Source: Peptococcaceae bacterium UBA7702
GTDB taxonomy: Bacteria; Bacillota; Dehalobacteriia; UBA7702
Length of the DNA stretch: 64,000 nucleotides
NCBI GenBank assembly: GCA_002482535.1
Contig: DLGE01000001.1
Coordinates: 405,395 to 469,394, forward strand
Reading direction: 5' to 3'
Shown: one piece after another, positions 40,885 to 49,188 of the stretch
Layout of the letters: each line of letters opens with the position of its first letter
Numbering within the stretch: position 1 is the first letter of the stretch
The notes under the pieces: generated by a model
The model's input: only the letters and a program-made list of their open reading frames with translations
Database searches by the model: none
Told to the model about the DNA's origin: nothing
Program-made: the position numbers and the translations under genes

Positions 40885-41630
40885 TGGCATCCCTCCATAT
40901 GATTGATGCGGCTGGCCAGGAACCCCGCGCCGAAGCCGTTGTCGATATTGACCACACAAGTGCCGCTGGCGCAGCTGTTGAGCATACTCAAAAGGGCCGA
41001 GACGCCACCGAAGCTGGCGCCGTAGCCCACGCTGGTGGGGACCGCGATCACCGGCGCGTCCACAAAGCCGCCGATGACACTGGGCAGCGCGCCTTCCATT
41101 CCGGCGACGGCGATAATGACCCTGGCGTCCATGATAACCTCCAACTTGGCAAAGAGGCGGTGCAGTCCGGCGACGCCCACATCATAGACGCGTTCGACGC
41201 GGTTTCCCAGGGCCTCGGCGGTGAGAGCCGCTTCTTCACATACGGGATGGTCGCTGGTGCCGCCGGAGACGATGACGATATACCCATCTCCGGTATCTTT
41301 GAATTCCCTGTTGATGATACCCGTTTCCGACAGGGGATCATAGAACAAATTGAGATGCTTCCCGACGAGGGCCGCGGCGTCCGGCTTCATTCTGGTGATG
41401 AGAATATTTTTGTCTCCGTGTCCATCCATTGCCTGGGCGATCTTTAAGATCTGGGCCGGCGTTTTGGAAGCGCCGTAGATGACTTCCCGGGCGCATTGCC
41501 GCAAGGCCCGGTGGTGATCGATTTTAGCGAAACCGAGATCTTCAAAGGGTTGTAGCTTTAATTTCAGCTTTGCCTCCTTGGGGGTCATGGTTTGATCTTT
41601 GACCGCCTGTAGAATTTCCATGGTATCCAT
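40881..41630 (-). CDS. larB: Nickel-pincer cofactor biosynthesis protein LarB
   Basis: A 249-residue carboxylase/hydrolase that carboxylates nicotinic acid adenine dinucleotide in the first step of pincer-cofactor synthesis. It resembles PurE in its C-terminal half (IVIVSGGTSDHPVCEEAALTAEALGNRVERVYDVGVAGLHR; AGMEGALPSVIGGFVDAPVIAVPTSVGYGASFGG). One base separates its start from larE, so the three lar genes form one operon. Confidence 0.93.
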   Translation of the reverse strand: MDTMEILQAVKDQTMTPKEAKLKLKLQPFEDLGFAKIDHHRALRQCAREVIYGASKTPAQILKIAQAMDGHGDKNILITRMKPDAAALVGKHLNLFYDPLSETGIINREFKDTGDGYIVIVSGGTSDHPVCEEAALTAEALGNRVERVYDVGVAGLHRLFAKLEVIMDARVIIAVAGMEGALPSVIGGFVDAPVIAVPTSVGYGASFGGVSALLSMLNSCASGTCVVNIDNGFGAGFLASRINHMEGCQ

Positions 41631-41631
41631 A

Positions 41632-42390
41632 TCAGTATGCCTCCTCCTTGCGCGTCTTAGGATCCAGTTTTACGCCGTCTGCAAACAGCGGCGACAATTT
41701 AGTGTTGATTTCGTCCCAGCTTTCCACAGCCTGCCGGTATTGGGAGGTCGTCACCTGCATCAAGCCTTCGTCTCCCGTTGTACGAATCCGAAAATCAGAA
41801 AATCCCAGGGTGGCGATGATCTCTTCGGCGCGTTCCGCCCGCTGCAAGGCCTTTCGCGTCAGGGGGGAATCCTTAACCCGTGTGGCGAGGCAGGCATAGG
41901 CAGGTTTGTTCCAGATAAAGAGGCCCGCGTCTTTGGTAAGACTGCGAATGGCCGGTTTTGTTAAACCACATTCCTTGAGGGGGCTCAACACCGAAAGTTC
42001 CTGGAGAACACGGAAACCGGGGCGGTCTGAAATATCGTCGCTGGCATTGGTGCCGTCGAGCAATACGGGGTAACCGTCGGCTTTGGCCCGGTTGGATAGG
42101 GCCCCGAAGAGGGTGCGCTTGCAGTAATAACAGCGGTCTTCGCTGTTTTTTACCACCTCCGGCTCGGCCATGATGTCCATCGTGAGTACGGTCAGTGCCA
42201 CGCCAAGTTCGCGGCAGACGCCTTTGGCGTCCTCGCATTCAAATTCCGGTTGAAAGGCGGTTTTGATATAGTAAGCGCCGATTTCCGCGCCGGCTTTTAC
42301 CGCCGCGTAAAGCAAATAGCTTGAATCAACGCCACCGGAAAAGCCCAATGCGACGCGGGGGTTTTGTCGAAAAAATGTTTCCAAATCCAT
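41632..42390 (-). CDS. larE: ATP-dependent sacrificial sulfur transferase LarE, three-cysteine type
   Basis: A 252-residue PP-loop enzyme (VALGFSGGVDSSYLLYAA) that adds sulfur to the pincer-cofactor precursor. L. plantarum LarE gives up its single Cys176; this protein has Cys87 and Cys90 (DRCYYCKRTLF) plus Cys167 (AYACLATR), the set expected for the [4Fe-4S]-cluster LarE seen in Thermotoga, which can act more than once. The start is the second of two adjacent ATG codons after GGAGG. Confidence 0.9.
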   Translation of the reverse strand: MDLETFFRQNPRVALGFSGGVDSSYLLYAAVKAGAEIGAYYIKTAFQPEFECEDAKGVCRELGVALTVLTMDIMAEPEVVKNSEDRCYYCKRTLFGALSNRAKADGYPVLLDGTNASDDISDRPGFRVLQELSVLSPLKECGLTKPAIRSLTKDAGLFIWNKPAYACLATRVKDSPLTRKALQRAERAEEIIATLGFSDFRIRTTGDEGLMQVTTSQYRQAVESWDEINTKLSPLFADGVKLDPKTRKEEAY

Positions 42391-42423
42391 CATAGGCCTC
42401 CTTGAAACAACAGGCGGGGTGTG

Positions 42424-42466
42424 AGACAACAAGGGGGCGCTTTGCAGCGCTCCCTGTTGTCTTCCC
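42424..42466 (-). other. Intergenic hairpin between the Fe-S reductase gene and larE
   Basis: On the minus strand, GACAACAGGG...CCCTTGTTGTC encloses a further AGCGCT/AGCGC stem. It follows directly on the reductase stop and lacks a T run, so it may be a processing or stability element rather than a terminator. Confidence 0.55.
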
Positions 42467-42470
42467 AAAA

Positions 42471-43661
42471 TTACATTTCCACTTCTTTATCTTTTTGGAT
42501 GTGGGCTTCGGGATTGTAAGCCTCAATCTCGGGCACCACGTTATCCTTCAGATAATCGATAATGGATAGGTGTTGCGGACATACCTTTTCGCATTTCTTA
42601 CAGGCCTTACAGGCGGAGGCGGGGCCGTTGCCCTGCTCGACATAGTTCATATAGTAGAAGGCCTGGGTCATGACTTCATTTTCGGAGCTGCTCTTTTGAA
42701 GCCGCTTCCAGTCATTGTAAAGGGCGAAATAATCGGGGATGGGGATCTTCTGGGGACATTCGTCAACGCAATACCTACAGTAGGTGCAGGCAATCGCCGT
42801 ATTGCTGTTGATGATCTCCACTACCTGATCGATGATCTTATATTCCTCTTCATTGAGGGGAACAAAGTTCTCAAAAGTTTTGATGTTGTCGTCAAGGAAT
42901 TCCATTTTGGGCATACCCGCCAGGACGACGCGAACGCCGGGGAGACTCCCTACGAACCGGAAAGCCCAGGAGGCGATGGAGGCGTCGGGGTTGTAGTCCT
43001 TCATCAGTTTTTTTGCTTCATCGGGGATTTCCGCCAGGGTACCGCCTTTGCAGGCTTCCATGACCACCACGGGTTTGCCGTGTTTGACGGCAACTTCATA
43101 AATTTCCTTGGAACGGATTGCCGGGTTGACCCAGTCGATGTAGTTGAGCTGTTCCACAACAAAGTCGATTTCAGGATGTTCGGTTAAAATCATGTCGAGA
43201 AACTCGGGAGAATCATGGAGCGACACCCCGAATTCCCTAAATTTTCCTTCTGCTCTTTTCTTTTTGAGAAATTCAAAGGTATCCCATTTTTTGCAATTTT
43301 CATAAGCTTCTTTGCCGATGCTATGAATGAGATAGAAGTCAAAATAATCAACCTGGCATTTCTGGAGTTGCTCTTCAAAAATCCGCTCCATGTCTTCTTT
43401 TTTCTTCATGAACTTAATGGGCATTTTCGTGGAAAGCAAGAAGGAATCTCTGGGGTATCTTGCCACCAGCGATTTTCCTAAGGCGGTTTCGGAAAGCTGC
43501 CCATGATAGATATAAGAAGTGTCGTAATAAGTGAAACCATGTGCCATAAACTTGTCGATCATTTTATCGAGGGTATCATAGTCGATGTCCATTTGATCGC
43601 CGTTCAGAATCGGCAGACGAAGTCCGCCGAGGCCGAATCTTTTGCCAAAATCAATTGCCAT
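42471..43661 (-). CDS. Aldo/keto reductase with C-terminal 4Fe-4S domain
   Basis: A 396-residue protein. Residues 1-280 form an aldo/keto reductase barrel (FGLGGLRLPILNGD, the catalytic Tyr in YYDTSYIYHG, the DYFDFYLIHS strand). Residues about 300-396 carry two 4Fe-4S motifs (CTYCRYCVDECPQKIPI and CKACKKCEKVCPQHL). This fusion is common in anaerobes; substrates are mostly unknown. It is first in a strand-run with larE-larB-larC and has a good AGGAGG start at 43661. The association with nickel-cofactor genes is suggestive but unproven. Confidence 0.87.
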   Translation of the reverse strand: MAIDFGKRFGLGGLRLPILNGDQMDIDYDTLDKMIDKFMAHGFTYYDTSYIYHGQLSETALGKSLVARYPRDSFLLSTKMPIKFMKKKEDMERIFEEQLQKCQVDYFDFYLIHSIGKEAYENCKKWDTFEFLKKKRAEGKFREFGVSLHDSPEFLDMILTEHPEIDFVVEQLNYIDWVNPAIRSKEIYEVAVKHGKPVVVMEACKGGTLAEIPDEAKKLMKDYNPDASIASWAFRFVGSLPGVRVVLAGMPKMEFLDDNIKTFENFVPLNEEEYKIIDQVVEIINSNTAIACTYCRYCVDECPQKIPIPDYFALYNDWKRLQKSSSENEVMTQAFYYMNYVEQGNGPASACKACKKCEKVCPQHLSIIDYLKDNVVPEIEAYNPEAHIQKDKEVEM

Positions 43662-44462
43662 TGTATTAACCTCCTGGTAATGAAATGTCCTTACATTTTC
43701 AATTGCATTACTTTTGTGCGGCATAAACGAAGCAACCGGTCTTCGGAGCGAGCGGCTGGGTTTATGGGCATTTCAAGGGTAACGGAAGCAACCGTATCTG
43801 ACTTGCCTGCCTACTTTGTATTTAAATACCTTTTCTACGGAAAGTCAACGGATTTTGGCCCATGATTGCCAAACCATTTGACGTCAAAAGTTTTGCTTAT
43901 GGCTAAGTTATAGTCGTGTTTTGTTGCAGTCGCGGTAGACTGGCGGTTTCCTTTTCGCTTCCTTTCGGTTGCTTTTTCCTTTCGCTTTTTGTAAGGATTT
44001 AGTAAAAAAGAAAATCTTAAAATACCAGGTAAAACCGAACCTCCCGCCGTTTTGGAAACAGCGGCAGATATTTTTTGGGAATCATTTTTTTACCGCTGAT
44101 CTGGGGAAAGCCTGGTTTTTGGCTTCATTCGATATTGCAATGATGCCCCATGGGATCATGCATTTTGCTTATCGATGTAGGCGTAAATTCAGCTTAAATA
44201 TTTTCGAAGTTTCATTTCTACCCCATGTAAAGAGGGGTTTTGTTGCCTTTTTTGCGGAATTTTAATCTTTTTTGGCTGTCCTTTTGTGTCCTTGTGCTTT
44301 TCAAAAAATAATGTTATCCTGTTCACGAAATCCACAGAACCGTCATCACCGTCGGAGCGGGGTGCCGGCAATACTTTGAGATTTTAACATGTATTTGGCT
44401 TGCCTGCTCACAAAATTTCCTAAAGATACTTTCATGTATATTTTAGAAAGAGAGGAATTCCA
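43662..44462 (+). other. 800-base intergenic region without a gene
   Basis: No convincing coding frame is visible on either strand. It holds the start regions of the divergent Fe-S reductase and the MFS gene. A possible rightward promoter TTGTGC-17-TATCCT lies at 44292-44320. The stretch around 43930-44000 is pyrimidine-rich (TTTCC/TTTCG repeats). Nothing else is recognised. Confidence 0.6.
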
Positions 44463-45677
44463 ATGAATCAACAAGCATCAGGCCGCGCTTGGATCATTAC
44501 CGTTTTCTTTACCTTGTTCATGGCTGTTATGACCTTCAATTTGATTGTTTTTCCTGCTTGTGCCGGGGACACCATGTCGGTTTACGGTATCGGACAGGCA
44601 GGTCTTACGACCCTTGCTTCCGTCACCTCCGTGGTGGGGCTTTTCGGCGGCATCATTTTTGGGCCTATCTTGGACCGCATCGGTTCCCGGAAGACCATTA
44701 TGATCGCTATGCTCATCGGCATTGTGCTCTTCTTTGTGCGTGCCATGGTTACCAGCTATGCCCTTGTTGTAGCACTTACGTTTTTTGCTTCCTTCTTTGT
44801 TGGCGTCTGTCAGGTTGCCGCCGCGAAGGTTCTGGATACCTGGTTCACCAAAGACAAGGTTTCTGTCGCTTTTGCTTTCCAGGCCGGCGGCGCGGGGATT
44901 GGCTCCGCTTCCGTGTTTGTCATCGGTGCGGCAATCGGACTCCATAACTGCTTGCTTCTGATCGCAGTTGCCTACGCTGCCCTGTGGATCGTTTGGTTGC
45001 TCATCGGCAAAGACGGCCCTGTCGCCGCCAATGCGGAAAAACCCCCGAAAGGCGGTACCGCGAAAGTCTACAAAAGTTCCTATTTATGGTTGCTTTCCAT
45101 CGCCTGCTCCTGTGCAGTCGGTTCAACGCTGCTCATCAATACTTACTGCATCAATGCGTTCCTTTCCAAGGGCTTGGACCCCGCCGGCGCCGCGATGATG
45201 GGTACGGTCATTAACTTGTCCCTCCTCGCCGGCGGCTATTTCGGGACCTTCCTCATGGGTGTGATCAAAAGATACAACGTCGTTACCATCATCTGTTTTG
45301 TCGGCGGCGCTTTCGGCTATCTCCTCAGCTGGTTTACGCCTCTTGGCGTCAACACCTGGGTATTCATGGTATTCGGCGGGTTGATCATGGGCGGCGCCAT
45401 CGGTTTATGTTCAAGCCGTACGCCGCTGATTCCCTTGAGCGGACAATTCCCCCAGGAATACATCGGTACGGCTTCCGGGGCACTTGAAACCATCAAAGGC
45501 ATTCTGACCTTTGCTTTTCCCATCGTTATTGCCAGCCTGTTCCCCACGAACTATAACGCTATTTTCATCACCTTCGGCGTGGTGTGCGTGGTCGGCCTGA
45601 TCACCGGCGCGCTCATGGTACCGGAGCTCGGTCCCAAAGGAAAACTGCAAATCGAAGCCATGGCGGACAAAGAGTAA
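44463..45677 (+). CDS. MFS transporter (copy 1)
   Basis: A 404-residue, 12-helix major-facilitator carrier of the oxalate/formate-antiporter-like group. The loop motif between helices 2 and 3 is GPILDRIGSRKTIM, and FQAGGAGIGSASVFVIGAAIG lies in helix 5. It is followed by an SDR enzyme and a second MFS gene, so the three may import and process one organic acid or sugar-like compound. Substrate unknown. Ribosome site AGAGAGGA. Confidence 0.85.
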   Translation: MNQQASGRAWIITVFFTLFMAVMTFNLIVFPACAGDTMSVYGIGQAGLTTLASVTSVVGLFGGIIFGPILDRIGSRKTIMIAMLIGIVLFFVRAMVTSYALVVALTFFASFFVGVCQVAAAKVLDTWFTKDKVSVAFAFQAGGAGIGSASVFVIGAAIGLHNCLLLIAVAYAALWIVWLLIGKDGPVAANAEKPPKGGTAKVYKSSYLWLLSIACSCAVGSTLLINTYCINAFLSKGLDPAGAAMMGTVINLSLLAGGYFGTFLMGVIKRYNVVTIICFVGGAFGYLLSWFTPLGVNTWVFMVFGGLIMGGAIGLCSSRTPLIPLSGQFPQEYIGTASGALETIKGILTFAFPIVIASLFPTNYNAIFITFGVVCVVGLITGALMVPELGPKGKLQIEAMADKE

Positions 45678-45729
45678 TGTCCCTTTTCAGCCATTGCTGA
45701 AGTCCAATTTTTAAAAGGAGTTATTTATT

Positions 45730-46557
45730 ATGATTGATATGTTAAAAGATCAAGTTGCCATCGTTACCGGCGGCGCCTCCGGCATGGGCGAAGCCACGGC
45801 CAAACTCTATGCAAAAGAAGGTGCAAAAGTTGTGATCGCCGACTTTAACCCCGTAACCGCGCAAAAGGTTGTCGATGAAATCACCGCAGAAGGGGGCATT
45901 GCCCGTTTTTATCAGCCCATGGATGTTTCCGACCGCGCACAGGTTGAAGCCATTGTCGAAAAGACCGTCGCGGAATTTGGCCGCATCGATATTCTTGCGG
46001 CATACGCAGGCAAGACCTATGACGGCGATCCCAATCTGAGCCAGCAGGAATGTTTGGAAAAAACCACCGCTGTTAACCAGTGGGGTACGTATTACAGCTG
46101 TTTTGCCGTTGTCCCACAGATGAAAAAGCAGAAGAGCGGCAAAATCATCATTTGTTCCTCCAACGGAGCATTCAACCCCACTGCTCCCGCTTATGAATAT
46201 CATATGGCCAAAGGCGCCTGCGAATCGCTTTGTATTAACCTGGCCATGGATCTGGCGAAATTTGGTATTCGCGTCAATTGCATCAAGCCCGGACCGATCA
46301 TCACCGCTTTCTGGGATGAGCTGATGGAAGAAGGAGATGAACGCGCGAACATGCTCAAAGGCATCGCCGACATCGAAGTACCTCTGGGCCGCACCGGTAC
46401 CGCTGATGATATCGCCGGTCCCGCCCTATTTTTCGCTTCCGAACTTTCCAGTTATGTGACGGGCCTTTGCCTCTACGTTGCCGGCGGCATGGGCTATGTC
46501 TACGCCTATAATCAGTCTTCCATTGCCCATGCGGGAGCAGGCCGTCACGACATTTAA
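45730..46557 (+). CDS. SDR-family oxidoreductase
   Basis: A 275-residue short-chain dehydrogenase. It has the NAD(P) motif VTGGASGMGEATA, the catalytic Ser in IIICSSNGAF, and Tyr/Lys in YHMAKGA. The usual NNAG motif is altered to AYAG, while the catalytic Asn in AVNQWGTYY is kept. The C-terminal extension (YVYAYNQSSIAHAGAGRHDI) is longer than in the basic family. It sits between two MFS genes, suggesting a catabolic cassette. Confidence 0.88.
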   Translation: MIDMLKDQVAIVTGGASGMGEATAKLYAKEGAKVVIADFNPVTAQKVVDEITAEGGIARFYQPMDVSDRAQVEAIVEKTVAEFGRIDILAAYAGKTYDGDPNLSQQECLEKTTAVNQWGTYYSCFAVVPQMKKQKSGKIIICSSNGAFNPTAPAYEYHMAKGACESLCINLAMDLAKFGIRVNCIKPGPIITAFWDELMEEGDERANMLKGIADIEVPLGRTGTADDIAGPALFFASELSSYVTGLCLYVAGGMGYVYAYNQSSIAHAGAGRHDI

Positions 46558-46594
46558 TCTATTTTAGACTTTCGCTTATCCTGATTCCATGGAG

Positions 46595-46632
46595 AAGCAG
46601 GGAGTAGCGAACTTTGCTCTCCCTGCTTTTTG
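46595..46632 (+). terminator. Terminator after the SDR gene
   Basis: AAGCAGGGAG pairs with CTCCCTGCTT and is followed by TTT. Confidence 0.75.
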
Positions 46633-46754
46633 CAAATACTCTCTTATTCAGGAAGCGTTTCGGCTCGTTTTCGTAAGGCCGCACTGCGGCCGTCGGGTGG
46701 CGTCCCGCCTTTGCGGGTTTGCCATAACCGAAAACAGAAAGGGGGAAATATCAA

Positions 46755-47966
46755 ATGGATACAATGGTAAAACCGACCGGCAAGCGGTGGGCTGTGCTAA
46801 CTGTTATCTTTATCGGTTGTGTCGTCGGCTCTTTTTCACAATTTGTAACGACAGCTTTTGGCGGATATCTCATGCAAGATCTTGGTTTGAGCACATCGCA
46901 GTTTAGCGCCATCACCATGTGCCCCATGCTTACGGGTATCATCTTTTCCATACTTGCCGGCACTTTTGCCGATAAAAAAGGCGTCCGTTTTTCGGTATTT
47001 ATTGCCGGTTTGCTCGGAATCGCCGGTGCCGCACTTCGCATTACGGCCACGTCGTACCCGCTGCTGATGCTTTCCAGCTTTTTGCTGGGCTTCCTTCCGG
47101 TATTTATTTCTGCGAACTCCGCAAAGCTGATTTCCGAATGGTTCCCGAAAAAAGAGATCAGTATCGCAATGGGTATCTTTATGGCCGGTGGCGGTGCGGG
47201 CAACGCCATCGCACAGGCGATCACCGCCTATTTCGGGACGTTCCGTATTGCCTGTATTGTGACGCTTTTTATGATGGTCATCGCCTATGTCCTGTTTTTG
47301 GCCGTCGCGACGGACCGTCCCAAGGGCGCCGCGCCGCCGCCGGTGGATGTGCCGATCTCCAGGACCATCGGCAATGTGCTTAAACTGAAGCATATATGGG
47401 TCATCGGCCTTACCATGATCTGTTTTATGGTCGGGAACATGACGGTTTCCATTTTTCTCACCACGGCACTTACCACCAAAGGCATTGTCGTTACCACTGC
47501 CGGCTTTGTGACCTCTGCCTTTGCCGTCGGTGTGATGATCGGTACGATTTTTGGTGGGGCGGTGATCTTGAAAATAGGCAAAGGCAAGTTCCGCGTTCCA
47601 TCGCTGTTTGTCGGGATCATTGGCGGTATCTGCATTTATGTGGGGTGGCTGCTTGCGACTCCCATCGCCACGGCATTGTTCATGTTCATTGGCGCATTGT
47701 GCTGCGGTGCGCTGGTTCCGGTGAGCATGTCGGCGATGGTCTACATTCCCGGCATGAAGCCCGAGTATATGGGCGCCGCGGGGGGTTATGCGAACACCAT
47801 GCGTTTCCTCGCTGCCTTCGTATTTCCCTCGTACATCATCGCTCCCATTGCCGGCAGCAATTTCAATATTTTCATGCTTTTCGCGGCAGTTGCGGTGGCG
47901 CTCTTCGGTGTGTTTACCCTGGGGCTGCCTGAAGTCCTAAACAACCAACCTGAACAGGAGTGTTGA
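46755..47966 (+). CDS. MFS transporter (copy 2)
   Basis: A 403-residue, 12-helix carrier, only distantly similar to copy 1. It has the loop AGTFADKKGVRFSVF between helices 2 and 3 and the second-half loop LKIGKGKFRVPSLF. Ribosome site AAAGGGGGAA. It probably belongs to the same regulon as the SDR; substrate unknown. Confidence 0.85.
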   Translation: MDTMVKPTGKRWAVLTVIFIGCVVGSFSQFVTTAFGGYLMQDLGLSTSQFSAITMCPMLTGIIFSILAGTFADKKGVRFSVFIAGLLGIAGAALRITATSYPLLMLSSFLLGFLPVFISANSAKLISEWFPKKEISIAMGIFMAGGGAGNAIAQAITAYFGTFRIACIVTLFMMVIAYVLFLAVATDRPKGAAPPPVDVPISRTIGNVLKLKHIWVIGLTMICFMVGNMTVSIFLTTALTTKGIVVTTAGFVTSAFAVGVMIGTIFGGAVILKIGKGKFRVPSLFVGIIGGICIYVGWLLATPIATALFMFIGALCCGALVPVSMSAMVYIPGMKPEYMGAAGGYANTMRFLAAFVFPSYIIAPIAGSNFNIFMLFAAVAVALFGVFTLGLPEVLNNQPEQEC

Positions 47967-48066
47967 ATCCCCCAATGTCGCCTTGCCGCCTATGGTATAT
48001 GGCAGGTGTATCTTTTAGGGTTTCCGATTCTGAACAGGAAAAATAGCTCAAATAGTAGTCTACAGT

Positions 48067-48105
48067 CAAAGAGCCCTGCTGTCATAAAGGCAGCAAGGCT
48101 CTTTT
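48067..48105 (+). terminator. Terminator between the MFS and response-regulator genes
   Basis: AAAGAGCC plus TGCTG pairs with CAGCA plus GGCTCTTT, followed by TG. Convergent position. Confidence 0.8.
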
Positions 48106-48138
48106 GTTTCATGAGGCCGTTACGGTTCGTTTCATCGA

Positions 48139-48876
48139 TTATACAGCGTCATCAGCGGGTTTTGGGAGCATGTCGTTATGATCCGCCATGCGATAACCCA
48201 CGCCGATTTCGGTAAAAATATAGCGTGGCTCCCCAGGCGATGCTTCGATTTTTCGGCGGATATTCGCCATGTTGACGCGGAGGATATGGTTGTTTCCCTC
48301 GGCGCCGGGACCCCACAACTCCACTAAGATCCGGTCGTAGGTCAGCACCTTGCCGGCGTGACGGGAAAGCAGCGAAACGATGCGGTACTCGCTTTTCGTG
48401 AGAGGGATGATCTCTGTGCCGACACTTACTTGATGTTTGTTGTAATCAATGGAAAGATCGCCGGCATGAAAAACCGAGGCCATCGCTGCGGAATTCACTG
48501 CCGCCGTTCGCGCTCTGCGCAGCGCTGCACGTATGCGGGCCAGGAGCTCGCCGGTGCCGAAGGGTTTCGTAATATAATCGTCGGCGCCAAGATCGAGGCC
48601 ATGGATAATTTCCCGCTCATGCTTGTGGGCGGAAACAATGATTACCGGCACGGTGCTCCAGGTGCGGATCTTACGCAGAAATGAGAAACCGCTGATATCC
48701 GGCAAGCCGATATCAAGTAATATCAGCTCGGGGCAGTGAGAAGTCAGCAGGGAAAGCGCTTCGGCTCCTTTTGCGGCAATGACGGAATTATATTGATTGG
48801 CGTTAAGAATGGTTTTCAGAAAATTTGCCATTTTTTGATCATCCTCAACAATGAGAATCAAGTCGCGTACGTCCAT
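48139..48876 (-). CDS. KdpE-like response regulator (OmpR family), orphan
   Basis: A 245-residue two-component regulator with an intact receiver (ILIVEDDQKMANFL; phospho-acceptor in ELILLDIGLPDISG; Lys in DDYITKPF) and an OmpR-type winged helix (about 150-235, VLTYDRILVELWGPGAEGNNHILRVNMANIRRKIE) that resembles KdpE. No sensor kinase or Kdp pump gene is adjacent. The start at 48876 has AGAGG nine bases upstream; a longer frame upstream is less likely. It may control the DUF1538 genes, but that is a guess from position. Confidence 0.88.
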   Translation of the reverse strand: MDVRDLILIVEDDQKMANFLKTILNANQYNSVIAAKGAEALSLLTSHCPELILLDIGLPDISGFSFLRKIRTWSTVPVIIVSAHKHEREIIHGLDLGADDYITKPFGTGELLARIRAALRRARTAAVNSAAMASVFHAGDLSIDYNKHQVSVGTEIIPLTKSEYRIVSLLSRHAGKVLTYDRILVELWGPGAEGNNHILRVNMANIRRKIEASPGEPRYIFTEIGVGYRMADHNDMLPKPADDAV

Positions 48877-49188
48877 AAATATCAGCCTCTTTCCGTGGTA
48901 AAGTGAAAGCGAAGACCGCCGCTTTTTATAGTTTAACATGATTGGGTGGTTGTTGTCATCAAGAAATCGTCAATATAATTGACTAATTTTGATGTTTTCT
49001 TGATTTTAAACTCCTATTTCTTTGCTGTATCTTAATGATAACTCATGATAAAATAAATAAAGAAAGGGAAAATCAGAGAAGGGGGTCCTTCTTGATATCA
49101 GGATCTTTGATGATAAGCCTGCCGGTATGGTTTTTTATATGTCACAAGAAGAAGATAAACTTGCCCGCGGTTCCAGCCCGGGCGAGAT

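Noticed and set aside
49080..49186. Short frame ending just before the DUF1538 gene
   Set aside because: Only about 30 codons without start-codon and ribosome-site support; possibly part of the leader.
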